Positions 50,218-59,546 of a stretch of 64,000 nt of DNA are shown piece by piece; the stretch's first letter is position 1; every line of letters begins with the position of its first letter. The notes beneath the pieces were generated by a model that saw nothing but the letters and a program-made list of their open reading frames with translations, was not told the origin of the DNA and did not search any database. The stretch spans positions 4,774,001-4,838,000 of the forward strand of contig NZ_CP108054.1 of NCBI RefSeq assembly GCF_036173125.1. Reading direction: 5' to 3'. Both the position numbers and the translations under genes were made by a program. The stretch comes from Streptomyces sp. NBC_00286 (lineage in GTDB: Bacteria; Actinomycetota; Actinomycetes; Streptomycetales; Streptomycetaceae).

Positions 50218-51432
50218 ATGGCCGACGACCGCGACGAGGTCATCGTCATGGGCGGTGGAATCGCCGGGCTGACCACCGTGTTGGCCCTGCGAGCCGCCGG
50301 CATCCCCGCGAAGGCGTACGAACGGGCCCCGGCGCTGGGCGCGGCGGCGGCCGGCAACGGTCTGGTCGTCTGGCACAACGCGGTGCTCGCGCTGCGCACC
50401 ATCGGCCTGGACAAACACCTGGACGCCATCGGGGCCGAACTCCGCCGCTACCGGTTCCGGTCCCGGCGCAGCGGCACTCTCGCCGACTGGTCCATCGAGC
50501 AGGGTGCCCGTCGGTACGGTGCCCCGGCCTATACCGTGAGCCGTCCCGCTCTGCACGGCATGCTCACCGACCTGGTCGGCGACGACCTGGTGCTCGGCGC
50601 CAGGTGTACGGACTTCACCGAGGACACCGACGGGGTGACGGTGCGGTTCGAGGACGGCCGTACGATCCGCGGCCCGCTGCTCATAGGGGCCGACGGCCTG
50701 CGCTCAACGGTCCGGCGCCGCCTGATGCCGTACGAGCCACCGCCCCGCTACGCGGGAATGACGGCCTGTCAGGGGATTGTCGACCTGCCTCTCGACCAGG
50801 TTCCTGCCGGAGTGTTCGTCAACACCTTCGGAGAGGGAAGTTTCTTCGTCCACTACCGCCTCGACGACAACGCGGTCTACTGGGACGCCGTTCTCAGCGA
50901 CCGCATCGGACGCGACCTGGGCCGGACGGCCACCTCCCTCGGACTCGGCGTCCGGGAAGCTCTGCTACGGGAGTTCGGCCCCTGGCCGGACCCCGTACCG
51001 GCTCTGATCGAAGCCACCGCGGAACCCGAGATCCTGCCCGTGGACATCTTCGACCGGGACCCGGTACCCCGCTGGAGCACCGACCGCGTCACGCTGGTCG
51101 GCGACGCCGCGCAGCCGATGACCTTCAACCTCGGCCAGGGGGCCAACCAGGCCATCGAAGGAGCGGTCGTTCTCGCCCAGTGCCTGTCCGGCACACCCGT
51201 CGACGACGTGCCCGCCGCGCTTGCCGAATATGAGCGACGCCGCAGGGACCGCGCCGTACGCATCGCCCGCCGCTCCAGGGCCAACGGAGTGCTCAGCCGC
51301 TGGCAGAACCCGGCCGTGTGCCTGCTGCGCGACGCCTTCATGCGGGTGGCCTTCGACCGGCTGGTGTACCGCAAGACCTACGAACTCACCATGGACACCG
51401 ACCTGGTCCCAGGACCACAGACGGCGGCGTGA
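50218..51432 (+). CDS. FAD-dependent aromatic hydroxylase
   Basis: The 404-residue group A flavin monooxygenase has VIVMGGGIAGLTTVLALRAA (GxGxxG), LIGADGLRSTVRRRL (DG motif region) and VTLVGDAAQPMTFNLGQGAN (GD motif). It is in the class of polyketide-tailoring hydroxylases, as in whiE ORFVIII-like genes. AGGAG lies 6 bp before ATG 50218. It heads the plus-strand tailoring unit and faces the core operon. Confidence 0.88.
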   Translation: MADDRDEVIVMGGGIAGLTTVLALRAAGIPAKAYERAPALGAAAAGNGLVVWHNAVLALRTIGLDKHLDAIGAELRRYRFRSRRSGTLADWSIEQGARRYGAPAYTVSRPALHGMLTDLVGDDLVLGARCTDFTEDTDGVTVRFEDGRTIRGPLLIGADGLRSTVRRRLMPYEPPPRYAGMTACQGIVDLPLDQVPAGVFVNTFGEGSFFVHYRLDDNAVYWDAVLSDRIGRDLGRTATSLGLGVREALLREFGPWPDPVPALIEATAEPEILPVDIFDRDPVPRWSTDRVTLVGDAAQPMTFNLGQGANQAIEGAVVLAQCLSGTPVDDVPAALAEYERRRRDRAVRIARRSRANGVLSRWQNPAVCLLRDAFMRVAFDRLVYRKTYELTMDTDLVPGPQTAA

Positions 51433-51507
51433 GCCCTCGCCTGCACAGCCGGTGCGCCCCGGACAACAGGCCCCAGACAACGGGCCCCAGGCAACAGGAG
51501 GACACCC

Positions 51508-52428
51508 ATGACCACCCAAGTCCGCCCCACCAGTGGGGTCAGCCGGACCGCCGTCATCATCGCGCAGGCTCGGGCGACCGAGGACGCCCGGCCCGACCGG
51601 CTGTTCACCGACCCGTACGCGCAGTCCTTCGTCGATGCCGTCGGATGGATCCAGGTCGCCGAGGCGGGCCGCCTCAACCAAGGACACTTCGTCCTGCGCA
51701 CCCGCTTCTTCGACGACTACTTCCGGGGCGCCGCGCAGGCCGGCTGCCGTCAGGCCGTCCTGGTCGCGGCGGGCCTGGACACCCGGGCCTTCCGCCTCGA
51801 CTGGCCGGACGGCTTCCGGCTCTTCGAGATCGATCTGCCCGGACTGATGGCCTTCAAGGAGGCCGTACTGGGAGTGCGCCAGGCCCGCCCGGCCTGCGAC
51901 CGGACAGCGGTACGGGCCGACCTCCGCGACGACTGGCCCGCCGCGCTGCTCACCGCCGGTTTCGATCCGCAGCAGCCGACCGCCTGGCTGGTCGAGGGCC
52001 TGATGATGTATCTGGAACCGGCCGACAACGACCTTCTGCTCGACCGCATCGGATCGCTCTCGGCTCCGGGCAGCCGACTGGCGATCGAGCACATCAACCA
52101 GGCTTACACCGAACTTCCGCAGATGAGGGCGGTGCACGAGCGGCTGCGCAAGGTCGGCGCCGCATGGCGCTCCACGGTCGAGGACCCCCGCTCGTGGCTC
52201 GGCCGGCACGGGTGGGCCGCGACCGTGGTACCGCAGACCGAACTCGCCGCCCGGCACGGGCGTCCGGTCCCCGAGCTGACCGACCCGGAACGTGTCGGTG
52301 CCGCCCGGATGTGGCTGGTCGAGGCGGTCCGAACCGACGAGGCGGAGAGCGCCGCCCCCGCCGACCAGGTCAGTGAAGGGGAACAGACCGACCGGGCCGG
52401 CGCGCTGCGCGCCGCGGCAGGAGGCTGA
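51508..52428 (+). CDS. SAM-dependent methyltransferase (LCMT/PPM-like)
   Basis: The 306-residue protein has the N-terminal VSRTAVIIAQARATEDARPD then FTDPYA, the SAM-site segment VLVAAGLDTRAFRLDW (AGLDTRAxR motif), EIDLPGLMAFKE and WLVEGLMMYLEP. These mark the leucine-carboxyl-methyltransferase-like family of O-methyltransferases frequent in actinomycete polyketide clusters. CAGGAGGA precedes ATG 51508. The last 35 residues are low complexity. The kinase gene starts 1 bp after its stop. Confidence 0.87.
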   Translation: MTTQVRPTSGVSRTAVIIAQARATEDARPDRLFTDPYAQSFVDAVGWIQVAEAGRLNQGHFVLRTRFFDDYFRGAAQAGCRQAVLVAAGLDTRAFRLDWPDGFRLFEIDLPGLMAFKEAVLGVRQARPACDRTAVRADLRDDWPAALLTAGFDPQQPTAWLVEGLMMYLEPADNDLLLDRIGSLSAPGSRLAIEHINQAYTELPQMRAVHERLRKVGAAWRSTVEDPRSWLGRHGWAATVVPQTELAARHGRPVPELTDPERVGAARMWLVEAVRTDEAESAAPADQVSEGEQTDRAGALRAAAGG

Positions 52429-52429
52429 C

Positions 52430-53485
52430 ATGCGTATCGCCGTCACCGGGTCCATCGCCACCGACCACTTGATGACCTTTCCCGGCCGTATTACAGAGCT
52501 GCTGATCCCTGACCGGCTGCACACGCTGTCACTGTCGTTTCTCGTCGACAGCCTCGAGATGCGCCGTGGCGGGGCCGCGGCCAACATCGCCTTCGGGCTC
52601 GGCCTGCTCGGCCTGGATCCCCTGCTGGTCGGCGCAGTGGGAGGCGACTTCGCCGACTACGAGATCTGGCTGAAGGAACACGGCGTCGACACCTCCGGAG
52701 TGCGGGTGTCGACCCGGCAGCCAACAGCCCGCTTCGTCTGTATGACGGACCAGGACTCCAACCAGATCGCCTCCTTCCATCCCGGCGCTATGGCCGAGGC
52801 ACGCGACATCGACCTCCGGCAGCTCCTGACAGGAGATCAGGACATCGGCCTTGTCGTCGTCTCGCCCGATGACCCCGAAGCCATGCGGCTCCACACCGAG
52901 CAGTGCCGGGAACTCGGCGTGCCCTTCGCCGCGGATCCGTCCCGGCAACTCGCCCTCCTGACCGGCGCCGAAGTGCGTGACCTCGTACACGGCGCCCGCT
53001 GGCTCTTCACCAACGAGTACGAATCCGCCCTCCTTCTGAAGCGCACCGGATGGTGCGGCCAAGAGGTGCTCGACCGGGTCGGCGCGTGGGTCACCACCCT
53101 CGGCCCGGGCGGCGTCCGCATCGAGAGCGCCGATGGGCGCAGCACTACGGTGCCCACCGTCCCCGGAGTGCCGGTGGCGGATCCCACGGGTGTGGGCGAC
53201 GCCTTTCGCGCGGGGTTCCTGGCCGCCTGTGGCTGGGGTCATCCCCCCGCCGTCGCAGCGCGCCTGGGATGCGTGCTGGCGGCCGAGTCGCTGGGCGGCC
53301 TCGGATCGCAGGACTACGAACTCACGCCGCGGCGGCTGCTCACCACCCTGGCCTCCGCCTACGACCACCGGACGGCGCAAGGGCTCGTACGGGATCTGCG
53401 GCACGTCGGACGGACGCGGACGACGGACGACCGCCGGGGCATGGCCGACGCTCGTCGGGCGTCGGCCGTGGCGACATCGAGTTGA
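52430..53485 (+). CDS. PfkB-family kinase, probably adenosine kinase-like
   Basis: The 351-residue ribokinase-fold enzyme has RRGGAAANIAFGLGLLGLDP (substrate-side GG motif) and VPVADPTGVGDAFRAGFLAA, with the DTGAGD-type motif as DPTGVGD and catalytic Asp in GVGDAF. Coding right after the methyltransferase (1 bp, GGAGG inside the preceding gene) suggests coupled expression. An adenosine kinase would clear adenosine formed from S-adenosylhomocysteine, helping methylation. Sugar kinase activity is the alternative. Confidence 0.8.
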   Translation: MRIAVTGSIATDHLMTFPGRITELLIPDRLHTLSLSFLVDSLEMRRGGAAANIAFGLGLLGLDPLLVGAVGGDFADYEIWLKEHGVDTSGVRVSTRQPTARFVCMTDQDSNQIASFHPGAMAEARDIDLRQLLTGDQDIGLVVVSPDDPEAMRLHTEQCRELGVPFAADPSRQLALLTGAEVRDLVHGARWLFTNEYESALLLKRTGWCGQEVLDRVGAWVTTLGPGGVRIESADGRSTTVPTVPGVPVADPTGVGDAFRAGFLAACGWGHPPAVAARLGCVLAAESLGGLGSQDYELTPRRLLTTLASAYDHRTAQGLVRDLRHVGRTRTTDDRRGMADARRASAVATSS

Positions 53486-54120
53486 CGCGGTACGGCCGGT
53501 CCGTCGACGTCACACCCCGCAGTGGGCAGGGTACTCAGCAGCACAGTGATCGGCTTCAGGAAGCTCCGTGATGGTGTGAGAAAGGCCAGGGCGTAACCAT
53601 ATGAGCCGCCTGTCGTTCTACTGGTACATCCGCCGCGTGCTCGAAATGTGCGCGGTCTCCGCCGCCGGTGCCACGGCTTCGCCGAGGTGACCGGCCCAGC
53701 GTCCGGCGGGGCGGTATTGGGTGCCCCTGACCCGGAAGGGCCATGGGGAGTCCAGATACCGGCAATGCGTCACCGCCAGTGACGCTGCATGCGGGCTCTG
53801 CCCAAGGATCGGCCCGGACTCGTCCGCGCTCGTTACGCTTCCGCCCCTCGGGTCACGCGATAACCCAGGATCCTTAAGAGTTCCAGAGACGCTTTCCCTG
53901 GTCGAGTGTGAACTGAGCGCAGCGTTCCCAAGTGATCAGCGCCCGCCCTCCGAGCAGCGGTGCTCTTCGTTGCGGCGGCACCGGTCGGCATGGCGTGGTT
54001 CGCACCCGACCGCTGCTCGGCGGAGCCCCCTCGAACGGACCCGGCCCGCACCACGAGCCCTTCCCCCGCCGCCTCGGCGCCGAGCACCTGCTCTGCCACA
54101 TGACAAGGACTGACCCTGCG
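53486..54120. other. intergenic region closing the polyketide cluster
   Basis: No supported gene in 635 bp between the convergent kinase and acyltransferase genes. Open frames on both strands are Arg/Pro-rich. A stretch near 53870-53940 looks protein-like on the minus strand (LITWERCAQFTLDQGKRLW) but is short and unassigned. Confidence 0.4.
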
Positions 54121-55341
54121 TCACAGCACCCGCCGCAATCCCGGCAGTCGGCGCAGCACGGCAGCGAGCAGGAAGGCGGACAGTACCGCGGCGACGGACA
54201 CCGCACCCCACGCTGCCGCCCCGGTCAGGCCCCGCCCCACGAGGTAGTACTGCAGAGTCACCGCGAGCGGCAGATGGATGATGTAGACGGCGTACGAGTC
54301 GGCGGCCAGCTCCCGCGAGAAGTGGCCGCATGCTGTGACCGTTTCGCGGAACAGGGTGAGCAGGCCGACGCCCAGCGCCACGCACAGGGCGCTGTCGTAC
54401 ACCGCCCACAGTGCGGAGGGGGCATCGAGCCCGCCGGGACCGAAGCAGGGCGCGTCCGCACCGAGGGCGAACAGCAACGCCACTCCCGCGAGTCCGCCGG
54501 TCAGCCACACCCAGCCGGTGCGGGCATCGAAGCGTTCGAGCCAGCCGTGGCGGTGGGCGAGGACGCCGAGGGTGAAGAAGGCGGCGTACTGCGGGAGTCG
54601 GGCGGGTTCAATCTGGAGGAAGTCCAGGAACGGGACCCAGGTGTCCAGCGGGTAGCGCAGGCGGATGGCGAAGGTGGCGGCGGCGATCGCGGCGGTGAGA
54701 GCGAGCAGGGCCCGGTGGCCCGGGACCGGCATCCCGCGACACTCACGGCGCGGGCGGCCCGATCGGCTCTTCAGGAGCCGGGCCGTCTGGCGGCACAGGA
54801 CGTACAGCACGCTGTAGGCGAGCAGGTTCTGGATGAACCACAGGTGGCCGAACTGCAGGTCGGGCCAGGACGGGCCGGACCAGTCCGCGGGCTTGTCGCC
54901 CAACCCCAGGTACACGTCGGTGAAATAGCGGGGGAAGGAGATCGGCGGGTAACCGCGGTAGTGGACGTAGTACGCGTACATCAAGGCCGGCACGATCGTC
55001 AGCGCACCGACGAGCAGCGGCACCCCGAGACGCAGCAGACGGCCCGTCAGGAAGCGGCGGGGGCCCTTGCGGTCGTACGAGCCGGGCACGAAGACCGCTG
55101 ATGCGAAGAAGAACAGGCTCATGAAGAACGCCCCGTCGACCGCGGACAGCGTCGCAAGGGCGCGGGTGCGCGGCTGGCCTTCGACGTACCACCAGTCGGC
55201 GGGGCCGTAGGGCTGGGCGGCGTGGTGGACGACGACCAGGATGGTCAGGGCGATGCGGAGGTTGTCCAGCCAGGCGAGGCGGTGGGCCGCCGGGGCTGGT
55301 GAACGCGACTGCTCGGAAAGTAAGGAAGAGGGAGTGTCCAT
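54121..55341 (-). CDS. acyltransferase-3 family membrane protein
   Basis: The 406-residue protein has about ten membrane helices. The N-terminal RLAWLDNLRIALTILVVVHH contains the family motif with catalytic-type His, and the basic cytoplasmic end GRLLRLGVPLLVG is typical. Acyltransferase-3 proteins move acyl groups onto sugars, peptidoglycan or lipids in the membrane. It begins 41 bp after the stop of a TetR gene on the same strand, so it probably forms an operon with its regulator. Confidence 0.85.
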   Translation of the reverse strand: MDTPSSLLSEQSRSPAPAAHRLAWLDNLRIALTILVVVHHAAQPYGPADWWYVEGQPRTRALATLSAVDGAFFMSLFFFASAVFVPGSYDRKGPRRFLTGRLLRLGVPLLVGALTIVPALMYAYYVHYRGYPPISFPRYFTDVYLGLGDKPADWSGPSWPDLQFGHLWFIQNLLAYSVLYVLCRQTARLLKSRSGRPRRECRGMPVPGHRALLALTAAIAAATFAIRLRYPLDTWVPFLDFLQIEPARLPQYAAFFTLGVLAHRHGWLERFDARTGWVWLTGGLAGVALLFALGADAPCFGPGGLDAPSALWAVYDSALCVALGVGLLTLFRETVTACGHFSRELAADSYAVYIIHLPLAVTLQYYLVGRGLTGAAAWGAVSVAAVLSAFLLAAVLRRLPGLRRVL

Positions 55342-55381
55342 GTGTTCATTCTTGTAAACACGTGCACACTCCGCACTGGTG

Positions 55382-55996
55382 CTAGCCCCCGTCCGCGCCC
55401 TCGAGGAAGCCGTAGTAGCCGCGCAGCAGGAGTTGCTGGTTGGCCGCGCTGCGGCGGGCCAGGACCTCGGGGGCGAACATCGGCTCGTCGAGGTTGGGCT
55501 GCATGACGCGTTCCAGCAAGAGGGGGCCGAGGATCAGGGAGAGCATCTGGAACGGAGCCCACTCCGCGTCGGGGCCGTGCTCTCCGTAGACCGCGGACAG
55601 TCGCTTCAGTTCCGCGCGGGCGCCGGACAACAGGCGGCTGAAGAGGGCCGCGCTCGCCTCGCTGTCCTCCAGCAGTGCGTGCCGCAGGTAGCCGCGCAGG
55701 ACCGGATCCGCTCCGAAGACCCGGGCGGACACCTCGCCGAGGGAAGCCATCAGCCCCTTGTCAGGGTCCAGGTCCCTCAGTTGCTCGGTGATGCGGTCCA
55801 GCACGTACTCGTCGACGGCCGCCCGCAGGCCCTGCTTGGAGCCGAAGTGGCGGGTCACCAGCGCCGGTGACAGCCCGGCTGCGGCCGCCACCGCCCGTGT
55901 CGAGGTCGCCTCGAAACCGTTCTCGGCGAACAGCTCCAGGGCCGCCTCGCGCAGCCGTGCCCGCCCCGTCAGATCGCTCTTCGCCACCGCCCGCAT
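55382..55996 (-). CDS. TetR-family regulator
   Basis: The 204-residue regulator has HTH region LREAALELFAENGFEATSTR then AVAAAAGLSPALVTRHFGSK (about 13-52) and a helical effector domain. ATG 55996 (MRAVAKSDL) is chosen because the family domain begins there and the longer frame upstream is Arg/Pro noise. The next gene is the acyltransferase, its likely target. Confidence 0.85.
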   Translation of the reverse strand: MRAVAKSDLTGRARLREAALELFAENGFEATSTRAVAAAAGLSPALVTRHFGSKQGLRAAVDEYVLDRITEQLRDLDPDKGLMASLGEVSARVFGADPVLRGYLRHALLEDSEASAALFSRLLSGARAELKRLSAVYGEHGPDAEWAPFQMLSLILGPLLLERVMQPNLDEPMFAPEVLARRSAANQQLLLRGYYGFLEGADGG

Positions 55997-56136
55997 GGCG
56001 GCAGCGTATCCACCGGCCGCAGTGGCCCGGTCAGCGGCGGCGCGCCTTGGCCCGGTCCAGCGGCGACGCCCAGCGCAGCCGGGCCGATCTGCGTCGGTCT
56101 GCATCGGAGTAGGGGACCGAGGCCCCCCTACCTCGT

Positions 56137-57147
56137 CTATGGGTCCAAAAGGCGGGCCAGCAGGTCGTCGAGGGTGACCATGCCGGTGAGCCGTCCGCTT
56201 TCGTCGGAGACGACGGCGAGGGAGGCGCGGTGTCGGCGCAGCTGCTCGATGGCGTGGCCGACGGTGTCGTGTGCGGCCAGTTCCGGTACCGGGCGGGCGA
56301 GTTCGCGGGCGGTGACGGCCCGGCCGCGGGCGCGGGCGATCAGCGCGTCGCGCGCGTGGACGGAGCCGACGACCAGAGACCCGTCGCGCACCAGCAGGCG
56401 GCTGCGGTCGTGCGCGGCCGCCGTGGCGAGGACGTCGTCGACGCCCGCCTGCGCCGGCACGGAGGTGATCTGGTCCGCGGGTATCCGGAGGTCGCCGACC
56501 GGGGTCTGGGGCTCGGTGAGCGAGCTGGTGATCAGCTCGGAGTCGTCCTTGGTGATCAGGCCGAGCCGCTCGGACTCGGCTACCAGGTGGGTGAGTTGCT
56601 CGCGGTTGTGGACCGAGGTGAGTTCGTCGCGCGGGGTCACCCGGCACAGCCGCACGAGGGCGTTGCTCACCGTGTTGAGCACAGAGATGAGGGGGCGTAC
56701 GAGCCTCACCAGGCCCCGGAAGGGCGGGGTCAGCAGCATCGCGGAACGCTCGGGGTGGGCGATCGCCCAGGACTTGGGCGCCATCTCGCCGGCCACCATG
56801 TGCAGGAACACCACGATGATCATCGCGACGGCGAACGCGATGCCGTAACTCACGCCACTCGGCAGGCCCAACTTCTCCAGCAGCGGGTCGAGTTCGTGGG
56901 AGATCGCGGGCTTGGAGAGCGAGCCCAGGCCCAGCGTGCAGACGGTGATGCCGAGCTGGGCGCCGGCGAGCATCAGCGACAGTTCACGCATCCCGGCGAG
57001 AGCCGCCTTGGCACCGCGCTGCCCCTCCGCCGCCGCCTTTTCCATGCGGTGCCGCTTGGAGGCGACCAGGGCGAACTCGGCGGCGACGAAGAACCCGCTG
57101 CCGATCAGCAGCAGCACGGTGACGAAGAGCGCCATCGGGAAACTCAT
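56137..57147 (-). CDS. CNNM/CBS-domain membrane protein (CorC-like) 1
   Basis: The 336-residue protein has a CNNM (DUF21) membrane domain with about four helices (residues 1-160; AEFALVASKRHRMEKAAAEG, AGAQLGITVCTLGLGSLSKP, AGEMAPKSWAI) and then two CBS motifs (about 200-335). The CorC_HlyC transporter-associated domain at the C-terminus is absent, as in other short partners. Family members are linked to magnesium/cobalt transport. It overlaps the longer CNNM gene upstream by 4 bases (ATGA), so the two may form a heteromeric complex. Confidence 0.87.
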   Translation of the reverse strand: MSFPMALFVTVLLLIGSGFFVAAEFALVASKRHRMEKAAAEGQRGAKAALAGMRELSLMLAGAQLGITVCTLGLGSLSKPAISHELDPLLEKLGLPSGVSYGIAFAVAMIIVVFLHMVAGEMAPKSWAIAHPERSAMLLTPPFRGLVRLVRPLISVLNTVSNALVRLCRVTPRDELTSVHNREQLTHLVAESERLGLITKDDSELITSSLTEPQTPVGDLRIPADQITSVPAQAGVDDVLATAAAHDRSRLLVRDGSLVVGSVHARDALIARARGRAVTARELARPVPELAAHDTVGHAIEQLRRHRASLAVVSDESGRLTGMVTLDDLLARLLDP

Positions 57148-58505
57148 GCCTGCTCCTCCTCACGGCTCTGCGCCAGCTGCCGCAGCCGTACGCGCTCGGG
57201 GACGTGACGGTCGAGCGTGCGTACGTCGATCACCGCACGGCCGCCGTCGGGCAGATCGACGGTGACGCGGTCGCCGATGGCCGGGAAGCGTCCGAGCCGG
57301 TCCACGATCAGGCCGGCCACGGTGTCGTAGTCCTCCTCCTCGGGCAGCTCGATGCCGGTCGCCTCGGCGACCTCGTCAAGGCGGCGGCCGGCGTCCACCA
57401 GCCAGGCGTCCCCGTCGGGCACGGCGAGTTCCACGACCTGGTCGGACTCGTCGGCGATGTCGCCGACCAGTTCCTCGGCGATGTCCTCGTACGTGACGAT
57501 GCCGGCCACGCCGCCGTGCTCGTCCAGCACGACGGCGAACTCGTCGTCGCGCTCGCGCATCTGGTCCACCGCATCGGGCAGTTGCAGCGTGTCGGGCAGC
57601 AGCAGCGGGATCCGGGCCAGGTCACCGGCAGTCGGGGCCAGGCCACCGGCAGTCGGGGCGAGGCCACCGTGGAAGTGGTCCGCGGACAGGGGCGTCAGCT
57701 CGCGTACACCGATCACGCCGATCACGTTGTCGGGGTGGTCGTCGAGGACGGGGTAGTTGGAGTGGCCGTGCTGGGCGATCAGCTCCACCGTCTCGGCGGC
57801 GGAGGCGTCCTTGCGTACGAAGGCCACGTCCGCGCGCGGCACCATCACCTCGTCCAGCGTCCGCTCGTTGAACTCCAGGGCATGGTCGAGGAGTTGGGCA
57901 GTGCGGGGCGGCAGCTCACCCTGCTCGTGGGACTCGCCGATGAGATGGCTGAGCTCCTCCAGGGTGGCGCCGTGGTGCAGCTCCTCCACCGGCTCGATGC
58001 CGACCTTGCGGACCAGCTTGTTCGCCGCACTGTCGAAGAGGTGCACCACCGGGCCGACGATCTTCAGGTACCCGAGGGTGGAGGCGGCCAGCGACTTGGC
58101 CAGCCGGTCCGGCACGGCGAGCGCGAGGTTCTTCGGCGCCAGCTCGCCGATCACCATCTGCAGAACGGTCGCCAGGACGAAGGCCAGGACGACCGAGATC
58201 CCGGAGACGGCGCCGTCGGGAACGCCGATGCCCGTCAGGACGGGCCTGAGCAGCGCGGACACGGACGGCTCGGCGAGGAAGCCGACGACCAGGCCGGTGA
58301 CGGTGATGCCGAGCTGGGCGCCGGACAGCATGAACGACAGCCGCTCCAGCACCTTTACGGCGCGGGCGGCGCGCTTGTCGCCCGCTTCGGCCTCACGGGC
58401 GAGGGCGAGCCGGTCGGCGGCGACGTAGGCGAATTCCTGGGCGACGAAGTAACCGGTGCCGACGGTCAGGACGAGAACGGCCAGCAGGCCCAGTGCGGCA
58501 CTCAC
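57144..58505 (-). CDS. CNNM/CBS/CorC-domain membrane protein 2
   Basis: The 453-residue protein has the CNNM membrane domain (about 1-180; FMLSGAQLGITVTGLVVGFL, IGELAPKNLALA), two CBS motifs (about 205-345; MVPRADVAF, DEHGGVAGIVTYEDIAEELV) and a C-terminal CorC_HlyC domain (about 365-440; YDTVAGLIVDRLGRFPAIGD). The loop between the CBS motifs contains GLAPTAG twice, from a 21-bp DNA duplication. It is the first gene of a coupled pair. The likely role is Mg/Co homeostasis at the membrane. Confidence 0.88.
   Translation of the reverse strand: MSAALGLLAVLVLTVGTGYFVAQEFAYVAADRLALAREAEAGDKRAARAVKVLERLSFMLSGAQLGITVTGLVVGFLAEPSVSALLRPVLTGIGVPDGAVSGISVVLAFVLATVLQMVIGELAPKNLALAVPDRLAKSLAASTLGYLKIVGPVVHLFDSAANKLVRKVGIEPVEELHHGATLEELSHLIGESHEQGELPPRTAQLLDHALEFNERTLDEVMVPRADVAFVRKDASAAETVELIAQHGHSNYPVLDDHPDNVIGVIGVRELTPLSADHFHGGLAPTAGGLAPTAGDLARIPLLLPDTLQLPDAVDQMRERDDEFAVVLDEHGGVAGIVTYEDIAEELVGDIADESDQVVELAVPDGDAWLVDAGRRLDEVAEATGIELPEEEDYDTVAGLIVDRLGRFPAIGDRVTVDLPDGGRAVIDVRTLDRHVPERVRLRQLAQSREEEQA
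57616..57657. repeat. 21-bp in-frame tandem duplication
   Basis: Two 21-bp units (GCCAGG(T/C)CACCGGCAGTCGG plus G) differ at one base; a third partial unit follows. They encode the doubled GLAPTAG in the CBS linker. Confidence 0.85.
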
Positions 58506-58737
58506 TGAACACCACCCCGCCGTGTGCCGCGATCACGCTTCTGGTGGCGGGGTGGTCGGGGACTGTGCCCCGGAGGGTCCGTCGGTCTGGCGGACACGGG
58601 CTTGCTCCTTGGGTTGATGTGCAGTGGGTGAACGATGGGAGCTGACTCCGCGTTCCCGGTCCGCCCGCCGTGTCCGCGGGACGACACGCTCCGTATCCGA
58701 TCCCTGAGCCCCGCCTTCCGTTGCGGCGGCTCGCCGG

Positions 58738-59364
58738 TCAGGACTCCGGCTGCTTCGGCTCCGTGATGCCACGCAGGATCAGGTCGGTGAGGGTGTCGAT
58801 GGCCTCATCGGCCTCAAGCTCTCTGCCGATCGGTTCGCCACCTTGGATGATCCAGATGTGGCAGAACTGCTCCAGCATCGCGTTCACCGCGGAGGCCACG
58901 ACCGCCGGGTCACCGGGCAGGGTGTGGCCGGCATCGGCGATCTGCTGCAGGTTCGCACGCATGAGGCCCAGCTGGGCGTGCCGGATCTGCATGAGCCGCT
59001 GCGCGAAGTCCGCGTTGACCATGGCGGCCTGGTGGAGCGCACGGATTTCCGGCCGGTGCGCGGTATAGACACGCCAGTACGCGGCCACCACCCGCTCGCG
59101 CAGCACGGTCCGCTGTGACAGATCGGCCGGACCGGGCTCGGGCTGCTCCTGCTGCGGCTGAGCGAGCCAGTCCAGCAGGAGCGCCTCCAGCAGCTCGTCC
59201 TTGCTCTTGAAGTGGCTGTAGAAGGAGCCCGCCGCGCGGCCCGCCTCCGCCGTGATGTCGGTGATCTTGGTGGCGAGGTAGCCCTGCCGGTCAAAGACGC
59301 GCCGGGCGGCCTCCTTCAGCGCTGCCTCGGTCTGGGCGGCCTGCTCCTTGCGACGGGTGGCCAT
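58738..59364 (-). CDS. TetR-family repressor divergent from the lipase
   Basis: The 208-residue regulator has HTH region ALKEAARRVFDRQGYLATKI then TDITAEAGRAAGSFYSHFKS (about 13-52), followed by a long effector domain. ATG 59364 follows GGGAGGGGAGG. Three copies of TGAAT-N4-ATTCA lie between it and the divergent lipase gene, so it probably represses both. The ligand may be a fatty acid or ester (inference). Confidence 0.87.
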   Translation of the reverse strand: MATRRKEQAAQTEAALKEAARRVFDRQGYLATKITDITAEAGRAAGSFYSHFKSKDELLEALLLDWLAQPQQEQPEPGPADLSQRTVLRERVVAAYWRVYTAHRPEIRALHQAAMVNADFAQRLMQIRHAQLGLMRANLQQIADAGHTLPGDPAVVASAVNAMLEQFCHIWIIQGGEPIGRELEADEAIDTLTDLILRGITEPKQPES

Positions 59365-59401
59365 GCCTCCCCTCCCTGCTCCGGGACACACTCAACAGAC
59401 A

Positions 59402-59507
59402 TGAATCCAGATTCAGTGAACTAACTTTCAGCCAACTTACCACGAGCCCTTGACGCCGGATCGGTGCGCATCTCAATCTGAATCTACATTCACTGAATAA
59501 ACATTCA
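59402..59507. promoter_or_regulatory. three TGAAT-N4-ATTCA operators
   Basis: Inverted repeats TGAATCCAGATTCA (59402-59415), TGAATCTACATTCA (59479-59492) and TGAATAAACATTCA (59494-59507) share the TGAAT/ATTCA half sites. The first lies 37 bp before the TetR start; the last two are 15 bp apart, before the lipase. This fits a TetR repressor controlling both directions. Confidence 0.75.
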
Positions 59508-59546
59508 CTGAACGTGGCGTCATTGCACGCCACGGAGGAGGCCACC

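Noticed and set aside
53833..54099. Minus-strand small frame upstream of the acyltransferase stop
   Set aside because: No start signal or family; falls in a region with equal noise on all frames.
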